Below are positions 45,173 to 57,061 of a DNA stretch of 64,000 nt, piece after piece. The first letter of the stretch is position 1. Each line of letters begins with the position of its first letter. Source of the stretch: Xanthostigma xanthostigma (Eukaryota; Arthropoda; Insecta; Raphidioptera; Raphidiidae). The position numbers were made by a program, and so were the translations under genes. The notes under the pieces are model-generated. The model was given only the letters and a program-made list of their open reading frames with translations, did not search any database and was not told the origin of the DNA. The DNA lies in NCBI GenBank assembly GCA_963575645.1, contig OY754466.1:38286001-38350000 (forward strand), read 5' to 3'.

Positions 45173-46322
45173 TCTAGCCAATAAATACTTAGATATACCT
45201 GAATGTTTGTTGTTAGGTACCCTTTTTTGCCCTAGGAAGTGCCCTGTCTTGCCCCATCCGTGGAGCAAGATTGGGAAAAAGGACTTTTTTGTTATTTGTC
45301 GATTTATTATTTTTAAAACTTTAAATAAATGTTTAATTCTTTGTTAAACTGAAAGACTGATTACCAAAGAATATTTAAAAAAATAAAGTTGATTAGTTTG
45401 ATTACAAAAACCTGTGTTTTATTCACCAACAAACCTTAACCACCCCGTCTTGCCCCATCTTCCCCTACCTACCATAATGATTTTATAATAATAATGTAGG
45501 TATGTCAACATTAAAATAATTTAATAAAACATATTTTTTCTTATTCTGCGCCCAATTGAAGAAGCCCGGTCAATTTAATTTTTTGGATAGATTTTGTCAT
45601 ATTGGGCATTTTTCGAACTGTCCGGACATTATGAATAATGTCCTATTTATCACTTGGTGCATAACATATACATATTATAATCAGACCAGACTTTGCTGGC
45701 TGTAATATTCGTTCAACTCCTTAACATATTGCGGCCATATGGTTTCCATACCGAAATTCCAAGATTTCGCAATTTCGGACTTCGTAAACATATCAATTAG
45801 TAAGTGGACTAGAACAAGCCACCTCCCTTTCACCGCTTAGTTCCATGTACAAACTGAAGCTGCAACTGACGTGCATCTATTCACGGACATGCGCATGAGA
45901 CTCATAATAAGTGAGACAGACGTATAAATGTCTGCACCGTAGTGTTTAATTCTTTCCCCGATCGTTGCTAGCAATATAGAGGGTATTAAATATATGATTA
46001 GCATAGATATAGATAGTACAGATAACTACAATGGCATCGCGATTTTTTTTGTATATATTGACATGTCCTTTAATATTGCAGTACATAGTTATCGCAGCGC
46101 ATGCTATATAAAGAGTTTTATATGTAAATTTTTTACACCTTGGGTTACATCATTCGAGTTTTCGTAGGGATTCCTAATTTAATTCGATTAACAATATAGC
46201 CTATGTTACTCAGTGATAATGTAGCATTCTATTAGTGAAAGAATTTTTAAAATCAGTCCAGTAGTTTTTGAGTTTATTCGTTACAAACAAAAATACAAAC
46301 CTTTTCTCTTTATAATATTAGT
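45173..46322. other. no gene recognised; repeat tail at 46255-46320
   Basis: 45215-45475 contains two CTTGCCCCATC boxes, possibly a small repeat. 46255-46320 ends in CTTTATAATATTAGTATAC, the usual tail of an insect retroposon. Confidence 0.35.
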
Positions 46323-46482
46323 ATACAGTATGTAAACGCGTAAGGTGCACATAGGGAAATTAGCATTGGGAAAAAATACTTAGATCAGAGTTAGCCATGA
46401 CTGCATTAATTGTTATTTCTATTGAATTATCGTGGTAATCTTGAGGATTTCTATTTTATTTTGATTTATTTTTATTTTACTT

Positions 46483-47700
46483 TAGTTTAGTCAATGAGTG
46501 CTCATAAGGGGCATCTAGATGGAAAAGTCGAAAGCAGAACATTTGACTTAGGAACTTTGTTTGGACTAGTTAGGAGATAAACATACTAAAAGTCCTTGCC
46601 CCTCTGAGGTACGCCCGAAGGGGGGGAGCACAAAGAAGGTCCCGTTTTTTGGTTTTTTGCTTTCATCTCGAAAACGGTACGTCGTACGAAATTTTGTTGT
46701 AATACATAATGAAAGCTGATAAAATTCTCTACAACTTTAGCTTTCACACTTTTTATCTATCTCCAATCTTTGCCTAGCTATGAGCTCCGAAAAATGGTCG
46801 ATTTTCAAAAATGTGTTAAATTCTCTGTAGCACATTGTAACAATACGAATTTGTCAAAATCATTTCGTATCGCTCATCCAAACTATTAAAAACACCCACA
46901 CACTATTAAAAAATAACATAAGCTTTAACCTATTGAAGGCCCTGGGCACATTAGGATTATGGGGCCCCTATGACCTTAACAGAGCACTATTTTGTTAGAA
47001 TAGACAAAGAAAATAGATAAACAAGGTTCTAGATTCTAAGTCGAGGAATGTGATATAAAATGCATATATTTAAAAGGATCACGTTCCCAATTTTAACATG
47101 AAGGACACAAAAAAAATAAGTATATGAAAAATAGTTCACTGATGATTTTTGTTTAAAACAGTTTAGGTACTTAGTATACCATTAAACTAGGGGGTCCCTA
47201 TCGATCGCGGGGCCCTGGGCACGTGCCAGAGTGCCCAGTGGGAAAGAGGGCCCTGTGTGGAGGTACTCCCAGCTTATGTTATTTTTTAATAGTGTGTGGG
47301 TGTTTTTAATAGTGTGGATGAGCGATACGAAATGATTTTGACAAATTCGTATTGTTACAATGTGCTACAGAGAATTTAACACATTTTTGAAAATCGACCA
47401 TTTTTCGGAGCTCATAGCTAGGCAAAGATTGGAGATAGATAAAAAGTGTGAAAACTAAAGTTGTAGAGAATTTTATCAGCTTTCATTATGTATTCCAACA
47501 AAATTTCGTACGACGTACCGTTTTCGAGATGAAAGCAAAATACCAAAAAACGAGACCTTCTTTGTGCTCCCCCCCTTCGGGCGTACCTCGGAGGGGTAAG
47601 GACTTTTAGTATGTTTATCTCCTAACTAGTCCAAACAAAGTTCCTAAGTCAAATGTTCTGCTTTCGACTTTTCCATCTAGAATCATTCGTTGCTTAAGCT
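46483..47700. mobile_element. foldback element with about 400-bp arms, ACTT duplication
   Basis: The arms about 46520-46925 and 47265-47680 are strongly inverted (for example CTAGATGGAAAAGTCGAAAG and GAGGTACGCCCGAAGGGGG). ACTT at 46479-46482 recurs at 47701-47704, and the host element resumes exactly there. The loop (about 46930-47260) contains GGCCCTGGGCAC twice and is non-coding. Confidence 0.8.
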
Positions 47701-48229
47701 ACTTGGCTTTTTTAATAATAAAAAGCTCTTATAAATCATTATTTTAATTTTTAACCGACTTCAACAAAAAGGAGGAGGTTCTGTGTTCGTCTGTATATTT
47801 TTTTTTTTTTTTATGTATGTTCACCGATTTCTCCATCAATTATGGACCGATTTTCAAATTTTTTTTTTATTTGATTGAGTGCACTTCCGAGGTGGTCCCA
47901 TCGGAACCAAGTCAGGATCTGATGGTGGATCCCGGAGAAATCGAGGGAAACTCTCAAATTTCAAAGGCATGCATAATGTTTTTTTATGTATGTTCACCGA
48001 TTTTTAGTGTTAGATTAACACTAAAAAGAGAAAAATAAAATATTTTTAACAAAAAATTGAACCGACTTCAAAAAAGGCACTAAAAATTTCTGTTCTAGAA
48101 CCAAAAATTCAACCATGTATCATGTTTTCTCCTCTATATGTTTCGTGCGCGGAGGACTCGATGCTCGGAATCGACGTTCGGAAATGACGCTCAAAATTTC
48201 ATACGTCTCTCAGCTATGTGTTGCGCGGA

Positions 48230-48336
48230 AAAAATTGACGCTCAAAATTGACGCGCAAAATTGACGCGCAAAATTGACGCGCAAAATTGACGCGCAAAAT
48301 TGACGCGCAAAATTGACACGCAAAATTGACGCTCAA
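48230..48336. repeat. 13-bp minisatellite (AAAATTGACGCGC)n
   Basis: About eight tandem copies of AAAATTGACGCGC with CGCTC and CACGC variants at the edges. Diverged single units precede it (ATGACGCTCAAAATTT near 48190). Confidence 0.9.
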
Positions 48337-48398
48337 AAAATGAAATCATGGTTAATAAAAAAAATTTAGTACCCCAGGGCTAAAACATGATACATGTT

Positions 48399-48517
48399 AA
48401 AAGTAAAAAATAATTGCGTATTGAAATGTTTTGGAGTCGGTGTCAGCCAAAATGAAATCTATTCCGAGAACTACACCGACTCCAAAACATTTCAATACGC
48501 AATTATTTTTTACTTTT
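48399..48517. repeat. near-perfect 48-bp-arm hairpin
   Basis: AAAAGTAAAAAATAATTGCG continuing through TATTGAAATGTTTTGGAGTC is exactly inverted after a loop of about 30 bases. It lies inside the AACCGACTTCAA element. Confidence 0.85.
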
Positions 48518-48876
48518 TAGTGCCTTTTTTGAAGTCGATTCAATTTTTTGTTAAAAATATTTTATTTTGTACAAAAATAAAACAAAAAAACAACTCCATC
48601 TGTTTGGAAACATTTCATTCAAAAATTGTTTGACTGGTATGACGTATGCGCGTTGGTAAATCAGTGACCCAATGTCTTTGGGTTCAACACGAATAGGCGG
48701 AGATATTTGACCTCGCTGTAATCATTTGAATATTCTCTTCGGTAGTATACACATTCATTTTGCAAAAGAATATTATCTGTCAAATTGAAAAACAAGATTT
48801 CAAGGCTCACTCTGATCCAGTCATTTTTTCCCAATGTTAATTTCCCTATGTGCACCTTACGTGTTTACATACTGTA

Positions 48877-49799
48877 GATATGTCATAATATGAGGTATGA
48901 CACCACTTCAATTATTTTAACGTGTTGCTAATTATTACAACCTTTCAAGGTACCCATGTTATTTAACTGAGTAGCGCACATTAGACCAGCACCTGCAGCA
49001 TGCAACGACCGTCAGTCGGCCGCCTGAAATTTCTGTCGACTGTCTACCCGTGCTGCGGACAGATCTAGTGTGCTAGTGATGTGTCGTTTTGAGTGAAATC
49101 AAAACCTTCGGGTTTTCCTGGTTTCTTTTTCTTCCTCTTCTTCACACGTCTATTTTGCACAGTCACTACTTGAAAACTGCAAAATGTCTGTTGAACACGG
49201 AACCGCTGGTCCGTGCTGGTTTAGTGTTTGAAATCGTGCATGCTGCATGCTCGTGCTGGTCTTTTACTTCAACATTCTGTTCAGATGGAAATTGTTATTA
49301 TTCGGAGAACAGACACAAGGTTCGGCATGCTGACAGAAAAGGACATTATAGGTTTAATGAGCACACCCCGAGGTTTGTACCTACTACAGTTGCAAAGGTA
49401 AGATTTCAATAGATTAATTTTATTATGATCATAAAATCCACGTGATGAATGTCAATATTTTAATTTCAAAAACAATTTGATATCAAAAAACAATAGAGTA
49501 GAATATGCGAGCGCTATCGGACGGAATTTCTTAAAAGCTATTAGTTCAGAATTATTTGCGCTTCAGTCTTTTATTATAGACATGTCCTAAATGAAATACA
49601 CTGTATTGTTTGGTAACATCGCAATACTCACGTACAAGATACATATATTTTTTTAGGGCCTGTCTATGCTCAACGACTGCAGCGCAGAAAAGTCTGAACT
49701 AGCGACCTAAGATATTTAAATTAAAAGGACTGAATTTGCCATCTGGAGTACCTCCGGGAATTTTTCAAATTATTTATACTTGCATACAACTAGATTCTA
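48877..49799. other. no gene recognised
   Basis: A plus-strand frame near 49089-49412 resembles the repeat monomers that follow (CACACCCCGAGG, TTGCAAAGG) in places, and is not a convincing gene. Confidence 0.35.
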
Positions 49800-51959
49800 A
49801 ATTCAAGTAACACACCCGGAGGGCGGAGGGCTGTATCTATAACCGTTTCAAAGATAACGCGATCGAAATAAATGCATACATTTTACACAGCTTGTTGATC
49901 GCAAACTTGAACCTATTTTTGGATTTAGTATGCCATTCTGTATTAGTCTGAAGTCTTCTACGCCGTCCGGAACAAAACGCGAGTTTTTGAATTTTGTCGA
50001 TTATTAAGTTTTCCCAGTATTTTTATTTTTTTTTTTTGACAATGCATCTGATGCGTACTCCAGACTTTCCAGAAAAGCACTTCGAACGAGTGTATCTTCG
50101 AAACGGTAAGTGATACGAAGCAACGGAGGGGCTCGGTGACTTCAGCGTGTCATTTTACATAAGCCTACCGAATTTGAATCGGATTGAAGACATTGTCCAA
50201 AATTGTCTTAAAAAAATCACAAAAAAACTAAGGCTATACTATAGGAAAAATCGCGTTTTTAGTCGATTTTCAAGATTTTCCAATAACTCGCTTTTCAGAT
50301 CCAGACGGCTTATACTAACACGAAATGACACTCCGAATCAAAAAATAAGCTTCGCTTTTGGTTCGGTGGGCATTTAAAGTGTTTTTAAACACCGAAGCGA
50401 CGTTCGAACGCCTCTATCTCCGAAACGGTTATAGATACAGACCTCCGGGTGCACTCATTGAATTCAGCGTGTCGTTTTCTATCAGCACACCGAATTTTAA
50501 ATGTATCCGATGCGTATTCCAGACTTTCCAAAAAAACCACTTCGAACGAGTGTATCTTCGAAACGGTAAGTGATATGAAGCAACGGAGGGGCTCGGTGAC
50601 TTCAGCGTGTCATTTTACATAAGCCTACCGAATTTGAATCGGATTGGAGACATTGTCCAAAATTGTCTTAAAAAAATCACAAAATAACTAAGACTTACTA
50701 TGGGAAAAATCGCGTTTTTAGTCGATTTTCGACATTTTCCAATAACCCGCTTTTCTGGTCCAGACGGCTCATACTAACACGAAATGACACTCCGAATCAA
50801 ATAATAAGTTCAGCTTTTGGTTCGGTGGGCATTCGAAGTGTGTTTAAGCACCAAAGCTACATTCGAACGTCTGTATTTCCGAAACGGTATTAGATATAGA
50901 CCTCCGGGTGCGCTCGTTGAATTCAGCGTGTCGTTTTCTATTAGTACACCGAATATAAATGCATCCGATGCGTATTCCAGACTTTGCAGAAAACCACTTC
51001 GAACGAGTCTATCTTAGAAACTGTAAGTGATACGAAGCAATGGAGGGGCTCGGTGACTTCAGCGTGTCACTTTACATAAGTCTACCGAATTTGAATCGGA
51101 TCGGAGACATTGTCCAAAACTGTCTTAAAAAAATCACAAAATAACTAAGGCTATACTATGGGAAAAACCGCGTTTTTAGACGATTTTCGACATTTTCCAA
51201 TAACTCGCTTTTCTGGTCCAGACGGCTCATACTAACACGAAATGACACTTCGAATAACAAAATAAGCTCAACTTTTGGTTCGGTGGACATTTAAAGTGTT
51301 TTTAAACACCGAAGCGACGTTCAAACGCCTCTATCTCCAAAACGGTTATAGATATAGACCTCCGGGTGCGCTCATTGAATTCAGCGTGTCGTTTTCTATC
51401 AGTACTTTGAATTTCAAATGCATCCGATGCATATTCCAGACTTTCCAGAAAACCACTTTGAACGGGCCTATCTTCGAAACGGTAAGTGATACGAAGCAAC
51501 GGAGGGGCTCGGTGACTTCAGCGTGTCATTTTACATGAGCCTTCCGAATTTGAATCGGATCGGAGACATTGTCCAAAACTGTCTTAAAAAAATCACAAAA
51601 TAACTAAGGCTATACTATGGGAAAAATCGCGTTTTTAGACGATTTTCGACATTTTCCAATAAATCGCTTTTCTGGACCAGACGGCTCATACTAACACGAA
51701 ATGACACTCCGAATCAAAAAATAAGCTCAACTTTTGGTTCGGTGGGCATTTAAAGTATTTTTAAACACCGAAGCGACGTTCGAACGCCTCTATCTTCGAA
51801 ACAGTTATAGATATAGACCACCGGGTGCGCTCATTGAATTCAGCGTGACGTTTTCTATCAGTACACCGAATTTTAAATGCATCCGATGCGTATTCCAGAC
51901 TTTCCAGAAAACCACTTTGAACGGGCCTATCTTCGAAACGGTAAGTGATACGAAGCAAC
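49800..51959. repeat. tandem array, 459-bp unit, about four copies
   Basis: TTTTGGTTCGGTGGGCATTT and its neighbours recur near 50358, 50817, 51275 and 51734 (spacing 459, 458, 459). A partial, diverged unit precedes the array (49800-49880). Each unit contains three related boxes with the phrase 'CGAACG…CTATCT(C/T)CGAAACGGT', so the unit seems to have arisen from a shorter repeat of about 150 bp. Every unit preserves a chance frame of 66-93 codons. I see no gene. Confidence 0.9.
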
Positions 51960-52440
51960 GAAACCAAAAGCTGAGCTTATTTTTTGATTCGGAGTGTCAT
52001 TTCGTGTTAGTATGAGCAGTCTGGACCAGAAAAGCGAGTTATTGGAAAATGTCGAAAATCGTCTAAAAACGCGATTTTTCCCATAGTTATTTTGTGATTT
52101 TTTTAAGACAGTTTTGGACAATGTCTCCGATCCGATTCAAATTCGGAAGGCTCATGTAAAATGACACGCTGAAGTCACCGAGCCCCTCCGTTGCTTCGTA
52201 TCACTTACCGTTTCGAAGATAGGCCCGTTCAAAGTGGTTTTCTGGAAAGTCTGGAATACGCATCGGATGCATTTAAAATTCGGTGTACTGATAGAAAGCG
52301 ACACGCTGAATTCAATGAGCACACCCGGAGGTCTGTATCGATAACCGTTTCGGAGATAGAGGCGTTCGAACGTCGATTCAGTGTTTAAAAACACTTTAAA
52401 TGCCCACCGAACCAAAAGTTGAACTTATTTTTTTGATGTG
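51960..52440. repeat. inverted copy of the 459-bp unit
   Basis: From AACCAAAAGCTGAGCTTATT onward the sequence is the reverse complement of one array unit (compare 51470-51959), forming a long palindrome centred at about 51960. A hAT MITE follows in the flanking unit remnant (52441-52465 and 52806-52880). Confidence 0.85.
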
Positions 52441-52465
52441 GAGTATCATTTCTTGTTAGTATGAG

Positions 52466-52805
52466 CAGGGCCGGCAGGTCATGTCCGGCCCGAGTGGGTA
52501 ATTGATTAATTATTAGCGGGAACAGGGGGGGGGGGGGGTAGGCAAAAACGTATATGGATCAGGAAAAATTTTCAAAATATAATTTTCATAGATATTCAAA
52601 TCACTACATACAGCCGTCATTGGCATAAATGAGTGTTATATGTGCGCGTACACTATGCGCACTTTCCGACCGCGCTTGTTTCCCGCGTTAAATTTGAAAT
52701 TTGTAAATGGACATAGTTAATGATATGATGTTCGATTATTTTCATACTCGGGATTTTTCGAGTGGGTCATGCTACCCACTCAACCCACTATACCTGCCGG
52801 GCCTG
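52466..52805. mobile_element. 340-bp hAT MITE with 8-bp target duplication
   Basis: The ends CAGGGCCGGCAGGT and ACCTGCCGGGCCTG are inverted with one mismatch. AGTATGAG at 52458-52465 is repeated exactly at 52806-52813. It inserted into a unit of the 459-bp repeat. Confidence 0.9.
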
Positions 52806-52813
52806 AGTATGAG

Positions 52814-53254
52814 CCGTCTGGACCTGAAACGAAAGTATTTGGATAATATCGAAAATCGACTAAAAACGAGATTTTTTGCATAGCCTTATTTATTTAGTGA
52901 TTCTTTTAGATTGGTGTTAAAATAGGAGGATTAAATAAAAAGCTGAACTGGGATGTTTAATGAATTTTTATTATTAAGAATACAACAGAACTAATAAAAA
53001 CTTATGTAGTACTTATAGGCTTATATGAGAAAATGTAAAATTTAATACATTATAATATATTGATATGAATAACCAAATGTTACAATATTCTAGTACAGTA
53101 ACAATTTTCTATTTATATACATATACACAAGTACAAAATTTTGTAATTTTAATAAATATCTTTACAGATATCGGTAGTTCCTTAATACTACAGAACAAGA
53201 CTAGGGCATTTTTATGAAATACAAAAAAAAAATGCACGAGACACTCGCGCGTTA
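52814..53254. other. tail of the repeat array, then nothing recognised
   Basis: 52814-52880 continues the diverged array unit. The rest is AT-rich without features. Confidence 0.4.
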
Positions 53255-53500
53255 GAAGTGAAACTTTTCAGGATTAGGAAATGGCTAAACTCATCTTACT
53301 ACGGCTAGAGTAAATGCTAAGTATATACACAGTACACACTGCGCATGCGTGTAGAGTGAGTATGACGCTGCAAACAGAGTAGAAACGATTCTCCCACTCT
53401 TTCCTTTCCACTGCCGTTTGAAGTCGGAGAAGGAGAAGCGTTTCACTTTTCGTCTGATCCAGGCCAATTTGCCCTACCGCGCCTAAAAAAGTTTCACTTC
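53255..53500. mobile_element. MITE with GAAGTGAAAC ends
   Basis: GAAGTGAAACTTTT at 53255 and GTTTCACTTC ending at 53500 are inverted. The internal text AACGATTCTCCCACTCTTTC and AAGTCGGAGAAGG also occurs inverted at 31690-31745. It is related by its ends to the GAAGTAAAACTTC family. Confidence 0.6.
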
Positions 53501-53575
53501 AAAAAGTTCTTTTTTTTCAGTTTAGTTTGCAATATATTTTTGATGGCACGCTAATGGCTTCATAGAAGATCCGAC

Positions 53576-53795
53576 ATAGAGATATAAGTAAGTAGAGTAC
53601 GCTAGTTCGTATGCTTGCCATAAGTGAAAGTGTCCTCAGTTGAGAGAGAGAATGCTGCAGAAAACCAGATATTTGTTTACTCAAATCAGTATTTTTTTGT
53701 ATCATTAGTTACCATAGAGATAAGGAACTGTTCTCTGTCTGAATTGCAGACACTTTCACGGCTCACTCGCGTACTCTAGTCTAATATATCTATGG
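53576..53795. mobile_element. 220-bp MITE flanked by 8-bp repeats GATCCGAC
   Basis: GATCCGAC at 53568-53575 recurs at 53796-53803. Inside, ATAGAGATATAAG…AGAGTACGC is inverted against GCGTACTCTAG…ATATATCTAT, and AGTGAAAGTGTC is also inverted. An 8-bp duplication suits hAT. Confidence 0.75.
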
Positions 53796-54083
53796 GATCC
53801 GACGGTCGAATGTGACGATAGCATGTACTGACGGAATAATCCAAGTTGTGTAGCTGTCAATCATTGTAAGAAACTGTATGTTCTCTGTAAGAAATTTCGG
53901 TGTACTTGAATACTCAATTTGAGACAACTGCAGGTTTTATTAAATTCGAATGATACTGAACCAGTGTGGGAAACCCTACGCAATAAAATACTAAGAGGTC
54001 TGATGTTTAAAAATTATACCTGGTCTCATTAAAATACACTTTTTTTAATTTGACATAACAGCTAAATATGTTTACTTGGGGTA

Positions 54084-54798
54084 TGTTCCGAAATATAACC
54101 CAGTATACTGACCAGTGCTAATGACGTCATGAATCCGACGCTATAATAATTGTACTGGTATGCCACCATATTGTATTGGTGAGACAGATTTGACGTAGCA
54201 TAAATATTTCACCAGACGGGTGTTCATCAGACTTTGTGGAATTTTTTATTTGCAATAATGTCTGATCAACAAAGTAAACAATTACTTTTGGTGGACGAGT
54301 AGAGCTGTAACAAACCGTATGTATTCGTTACTGAGTAACGGGTACATTGTCTGACTCGAAGTAACGAATCATTACTTACAAATTCATTTCGTTACTCGCA
54401 TGTTTCGTATCCATGTCAGTTCGACTCGTTTGATACGGTTATACGAACACAATGTGTTAGACTTCTTATAAGTATTCATAAAGTACGAAGTCATGACTCT
54501 TGTCGTATCACGTATGCGACGCGCTTTGTGCGAAGCTACATGCTTATTGCTTGATGCTGTTAAGTACACTATTGTATGTCGTATGAAAAGTACCGAGTAA
54601 CGTAACGATACGAAAGTAACGGGAACTGGTTCTTTAAGTAACGAATACATACAGGTACACAATTTCTCGTTACTTTTACAGCTCTATGGACGAGGGAAAT
54701 AATAATACGTCAACGCGCTGGCTAGTATATTTCGGAACGAATCAACAACACGGCGTCGATTCAGCACTGGCCTGTATACTGGGTTATATTTCGGAACA
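54084..54798. mobile_element. MITE with TGTTCCGAAATATAACCCAG ends, interrupted by hAT
   Basis: The left end is TGTTCCGAAATATAACCCAG, then TATAC. The same sequence is inverted at the right, with weaker matching (CCAGTGCTGA) for 20 bp more. Without the hAT insert the plus strand has a short frame from ATG at 54259 (MSDQQSKQLLLVDE) that continues beyond the insertion site as NNNTSTRWLVYFGTNQQ. This may be a remnant of a transposon gene, but I cannot name it. Confidence 0.65.
54300..54686. mobile_element. 387-bp hAT MITE nested in the 54084 element
   Basis: TAGAGCTGTAA and TTACAGCTCTA bound it, and TGGACGAG at 54292-54299 is repeated at 54687-54694. The interior is rich in GTAACG/CGTTAC repeats. 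It encodes nothing. Confidence 0.9.
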
Positions 54799-55501
54799 CA
54801 CTCTTGGTTCGCCGGCACTTCCTTGACCAATGCAACTAACCAAATACGCATCAGAATGTTTATTCACAAAAACACACCGATTTTCAAAAAAAAAAAAAAA
54901 AAAAACTAAAATGGCATGACAAAAGAATTTGAATTTGCGATTATTGTATGGAAAAAATTGATTGAAGACCCATTTAGACGAGAAGAATTTCTCGCTCGTT
55001 TGTTGCGAGAAATCATAAGCGATTAAAAATTGCCTCTTTAAATGAAATGGCTAAATTCTACTCTGAATTCTGTAGATGCGAGAATAGTTCTAAACAGCAC
55101 ACGGGGATACTCTCTCATAATATATCAGTTGACAACCGATTGGTACGATTCTCCTGTAAAACTGTTATACAAGAAGTTATTTAGGCAGAGAATTCGTTAG
55201 CGTTGCTTTCAACAGTTGACAGTGCAAATAAAACTGCCAGGCGTTTTTTCTTTGCGAAACTCACATAACATTCTCGTAGGCTTATTTATGATTATTGCAT
55301 GCGCGTAAACAGTCAAAAATGAATATTCTCGTATTTGAATATCGCATAAGATTTCCGGCCCCAAAATAAGTGAGAAACTGTCCCCGTCTAAACGGGTATT
55401 TAGATTTAAGTGGTCACACAAACTCCCTTCATCATTATTTCGTTTCGTCAACTGTAGTTGCGTTTTGAAAATCTTCAACATTCCACTGCCGGATCTACAC
55501 A
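54799..55501. other. no gene recognised; one protein-like stretch near 54936-55026
   Basis: The plus strand at 54936-55026 reads EFAIIVWKKLIEDPFRREEF then LARLLREII before a stop, which looks protein-like. Similar charged helices occur in transposase or MADF-type proteins, but nothing decisive is visible. Confidence 0.3.
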
Positions 55502-55504
55502 TTA

Positions 55505-55806
55505 GAACCATTACGCACCGTCGACATAGGCAACTAGGCCCAGGAGACCAAGCCGAGCGACAGTATCCCAAGTACATTCGTGCAGAATGGACGTCGAAGA
55601 AGCTGCTTTAGTAGCGCTACTAATAATGAAGAGACAGTTGCTCGCAGTATGAATGGTTCCATTTGAAGCCGTGCTCCTATTGGTCGCCGGCGACCGGCAG
55701 TCGCTTTACACGTCGCCACTACGCGGCGAGTCGCCTGGGCGACTGACGACCAAGTGCGTAACCATCTATTTAAACTGTAGTCACAGTCGACAGTGCGTAA
55801 TGGCTC
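55505..55806. mobile_element. PIF/Harbinger MITE with TTA duplication
   Basis: GAACCATTACGCACCGTCGAC at the left is inverted with two mismatches at the right. TTA flanks both sides (55502-55504 and 55807-55809), the typical PIF/Harbinger target. A short plus-strand frame 55587-55652 reads MDVEEAALVALLIMKRQ, which resembles the start of insect Harbinger transposases, pointing to an internally deleted derivative. The interior also has a GC-rich palindromic segment (GGTCGCCGGCGACC). Confidence 0.75.
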
Positions 55807-55809
55807 TTA

Positions 55810-57061
55810 CAACAGTCACTATCAATATTTATTCGCATTGTTTGATTCAACTTTTTCTGAGTTTCGTATGTATGTACGTTATTTTTATTAACTGCTTGCA
55901 ATAAAGTCTAAAAAATAACTGAATCAAACAAACAAAAATTTAAAGAACAAAAAACTAAATATTTCAGCGAAAACGATTTTAAAAATAAATCACGATTCGA
56001 GTTAGTTTGCTTTTGCAGAAGTTTCCAACCGTTTTGGTCGTCAGAAGCAAGCACGTTAGAAAATTGGGGTTCGTGCAGATTATAAAATCACTTCAATCTA
56101 AGTAGTTCAGCGTTCCAGCAAATCTTCAAACCGTTTGTTGAATGCTGATCATCAGAACAATTCACACTTCACAGACGACAAAATTTAACCGACAATTTAA
56201 CTCGTGCGCATATTTTGCAGCTAACTGAGAAACAACGAAATCGTTCCAAAATGAGGGTTAGAAATCTGACTGCAAAAACAAACTTATGATTTGTTTGAGA
56301 TAAAAGATTCAAATCATTTGCAACCTTAAATGCATTAACTATACGTATATTTTATTGATTACGTATATATTTTTCGATAAATAAGTAGGAGATATGAACA
56401 AATAACAGAATATTTCTCGTTCAGCAAGCCCATTACAAAATATAATTTAAACATGTGAAATTGTTGTTATGTATGTAATACATAAATTAATTTTTTTTTT
56501 TTGTGTAAAAATTAAAAGCCTTTCGATTACCTTTGTTGCACTGGCATACTGTTTCAATACATTGTTATAACATTTACAAATGACAGTATTCAATTCTCAA
56601 ATATCACGTAAAAAGAAAAATATAAAATTTAACAAATAAAACTGCAATTTACGACGGATATAAATAAGGTCAAATTTACGAAGAGTATCTAGTCAAAAAA
56701 AAAAACCTTTCTTTACAGAAACAAAAACAGTTTAAAATATCTTAAGCAAAAGTCCCTCATAAAACAATTAACAGTAGATTTATATTATCCCTACAGACAA
56801 TAAACGTGGCACTGATTGCATACAACATATTATTGAATGCACACATTGGAAGGGGAAAAAAAGAACCACCATAATTTGCCAAGCATTACTCTACGACCTA
56901 CGTAAACAAGCCAAAGGGCGACTTTTATTATAGACCCAGATCCCAGACCTACGTCATTTCAGTACTGCTCAGATTTTACCAGTAAATGTATGGGAACTTG
57001 GTATATTACATAGATATATATATTTAAAAGATTGCGGATACACTAGCGCCTCCTGTACCTT
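55810..57061. other. no gene recognised
   Basis: AT-rich, without bounded repeats or frames of note. Confidence 0.35.

Larger units (their letters stand above)
47753..48569. mobile_element. AACCGACTTCAA-type element with minisatellite and hairpin
   Basis: It begins AACCGACTTCAACAAAAAGG and ends TTTTGAAGTCGATTCAATT, imperfect inverted ends. Inside lie a repeated ATGTATGTTCACCGATTT, a 13-bp minisatellite (48230-48336) and a strong hairpin (48399-48517). This repeat class is widespread in Lepidoptera and some other insects. Its transposition class is unclear. Confidence 0.6.
46323..48876. mobile_element. mariner-type element, copy 2, with two large insertions
   Basis: It begins and ends like the 18716-19275 element (TATGTAAACGCGTAAGGTGC and its inverse). 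It is interrupted at 46483-47700 and 47753-48569. Joined across the insertions the remainder follows copy 1, with a short duplication (CAATGTCTTTGGGTT) near 48670. Confidence 0.85.

Noticed and set aside
48230..48336. CRISPR-like array
   Set aside because: Direct 13-bp tandem copies without spacers in eukaryotic repeat DNA; a minisatellite.
50358..52415. Repeated frames of about 70-93 codons (FERLYLRNG type)
   Set aside because: They follow the 459-bp unit, occur on both strands and lack start or splice context; repeat-derived.
54384..54662. 92-codon minus-strand frame
   Set aside because: Lies entirely within the nested hAT MITE and is built from its GTAACG repeats.
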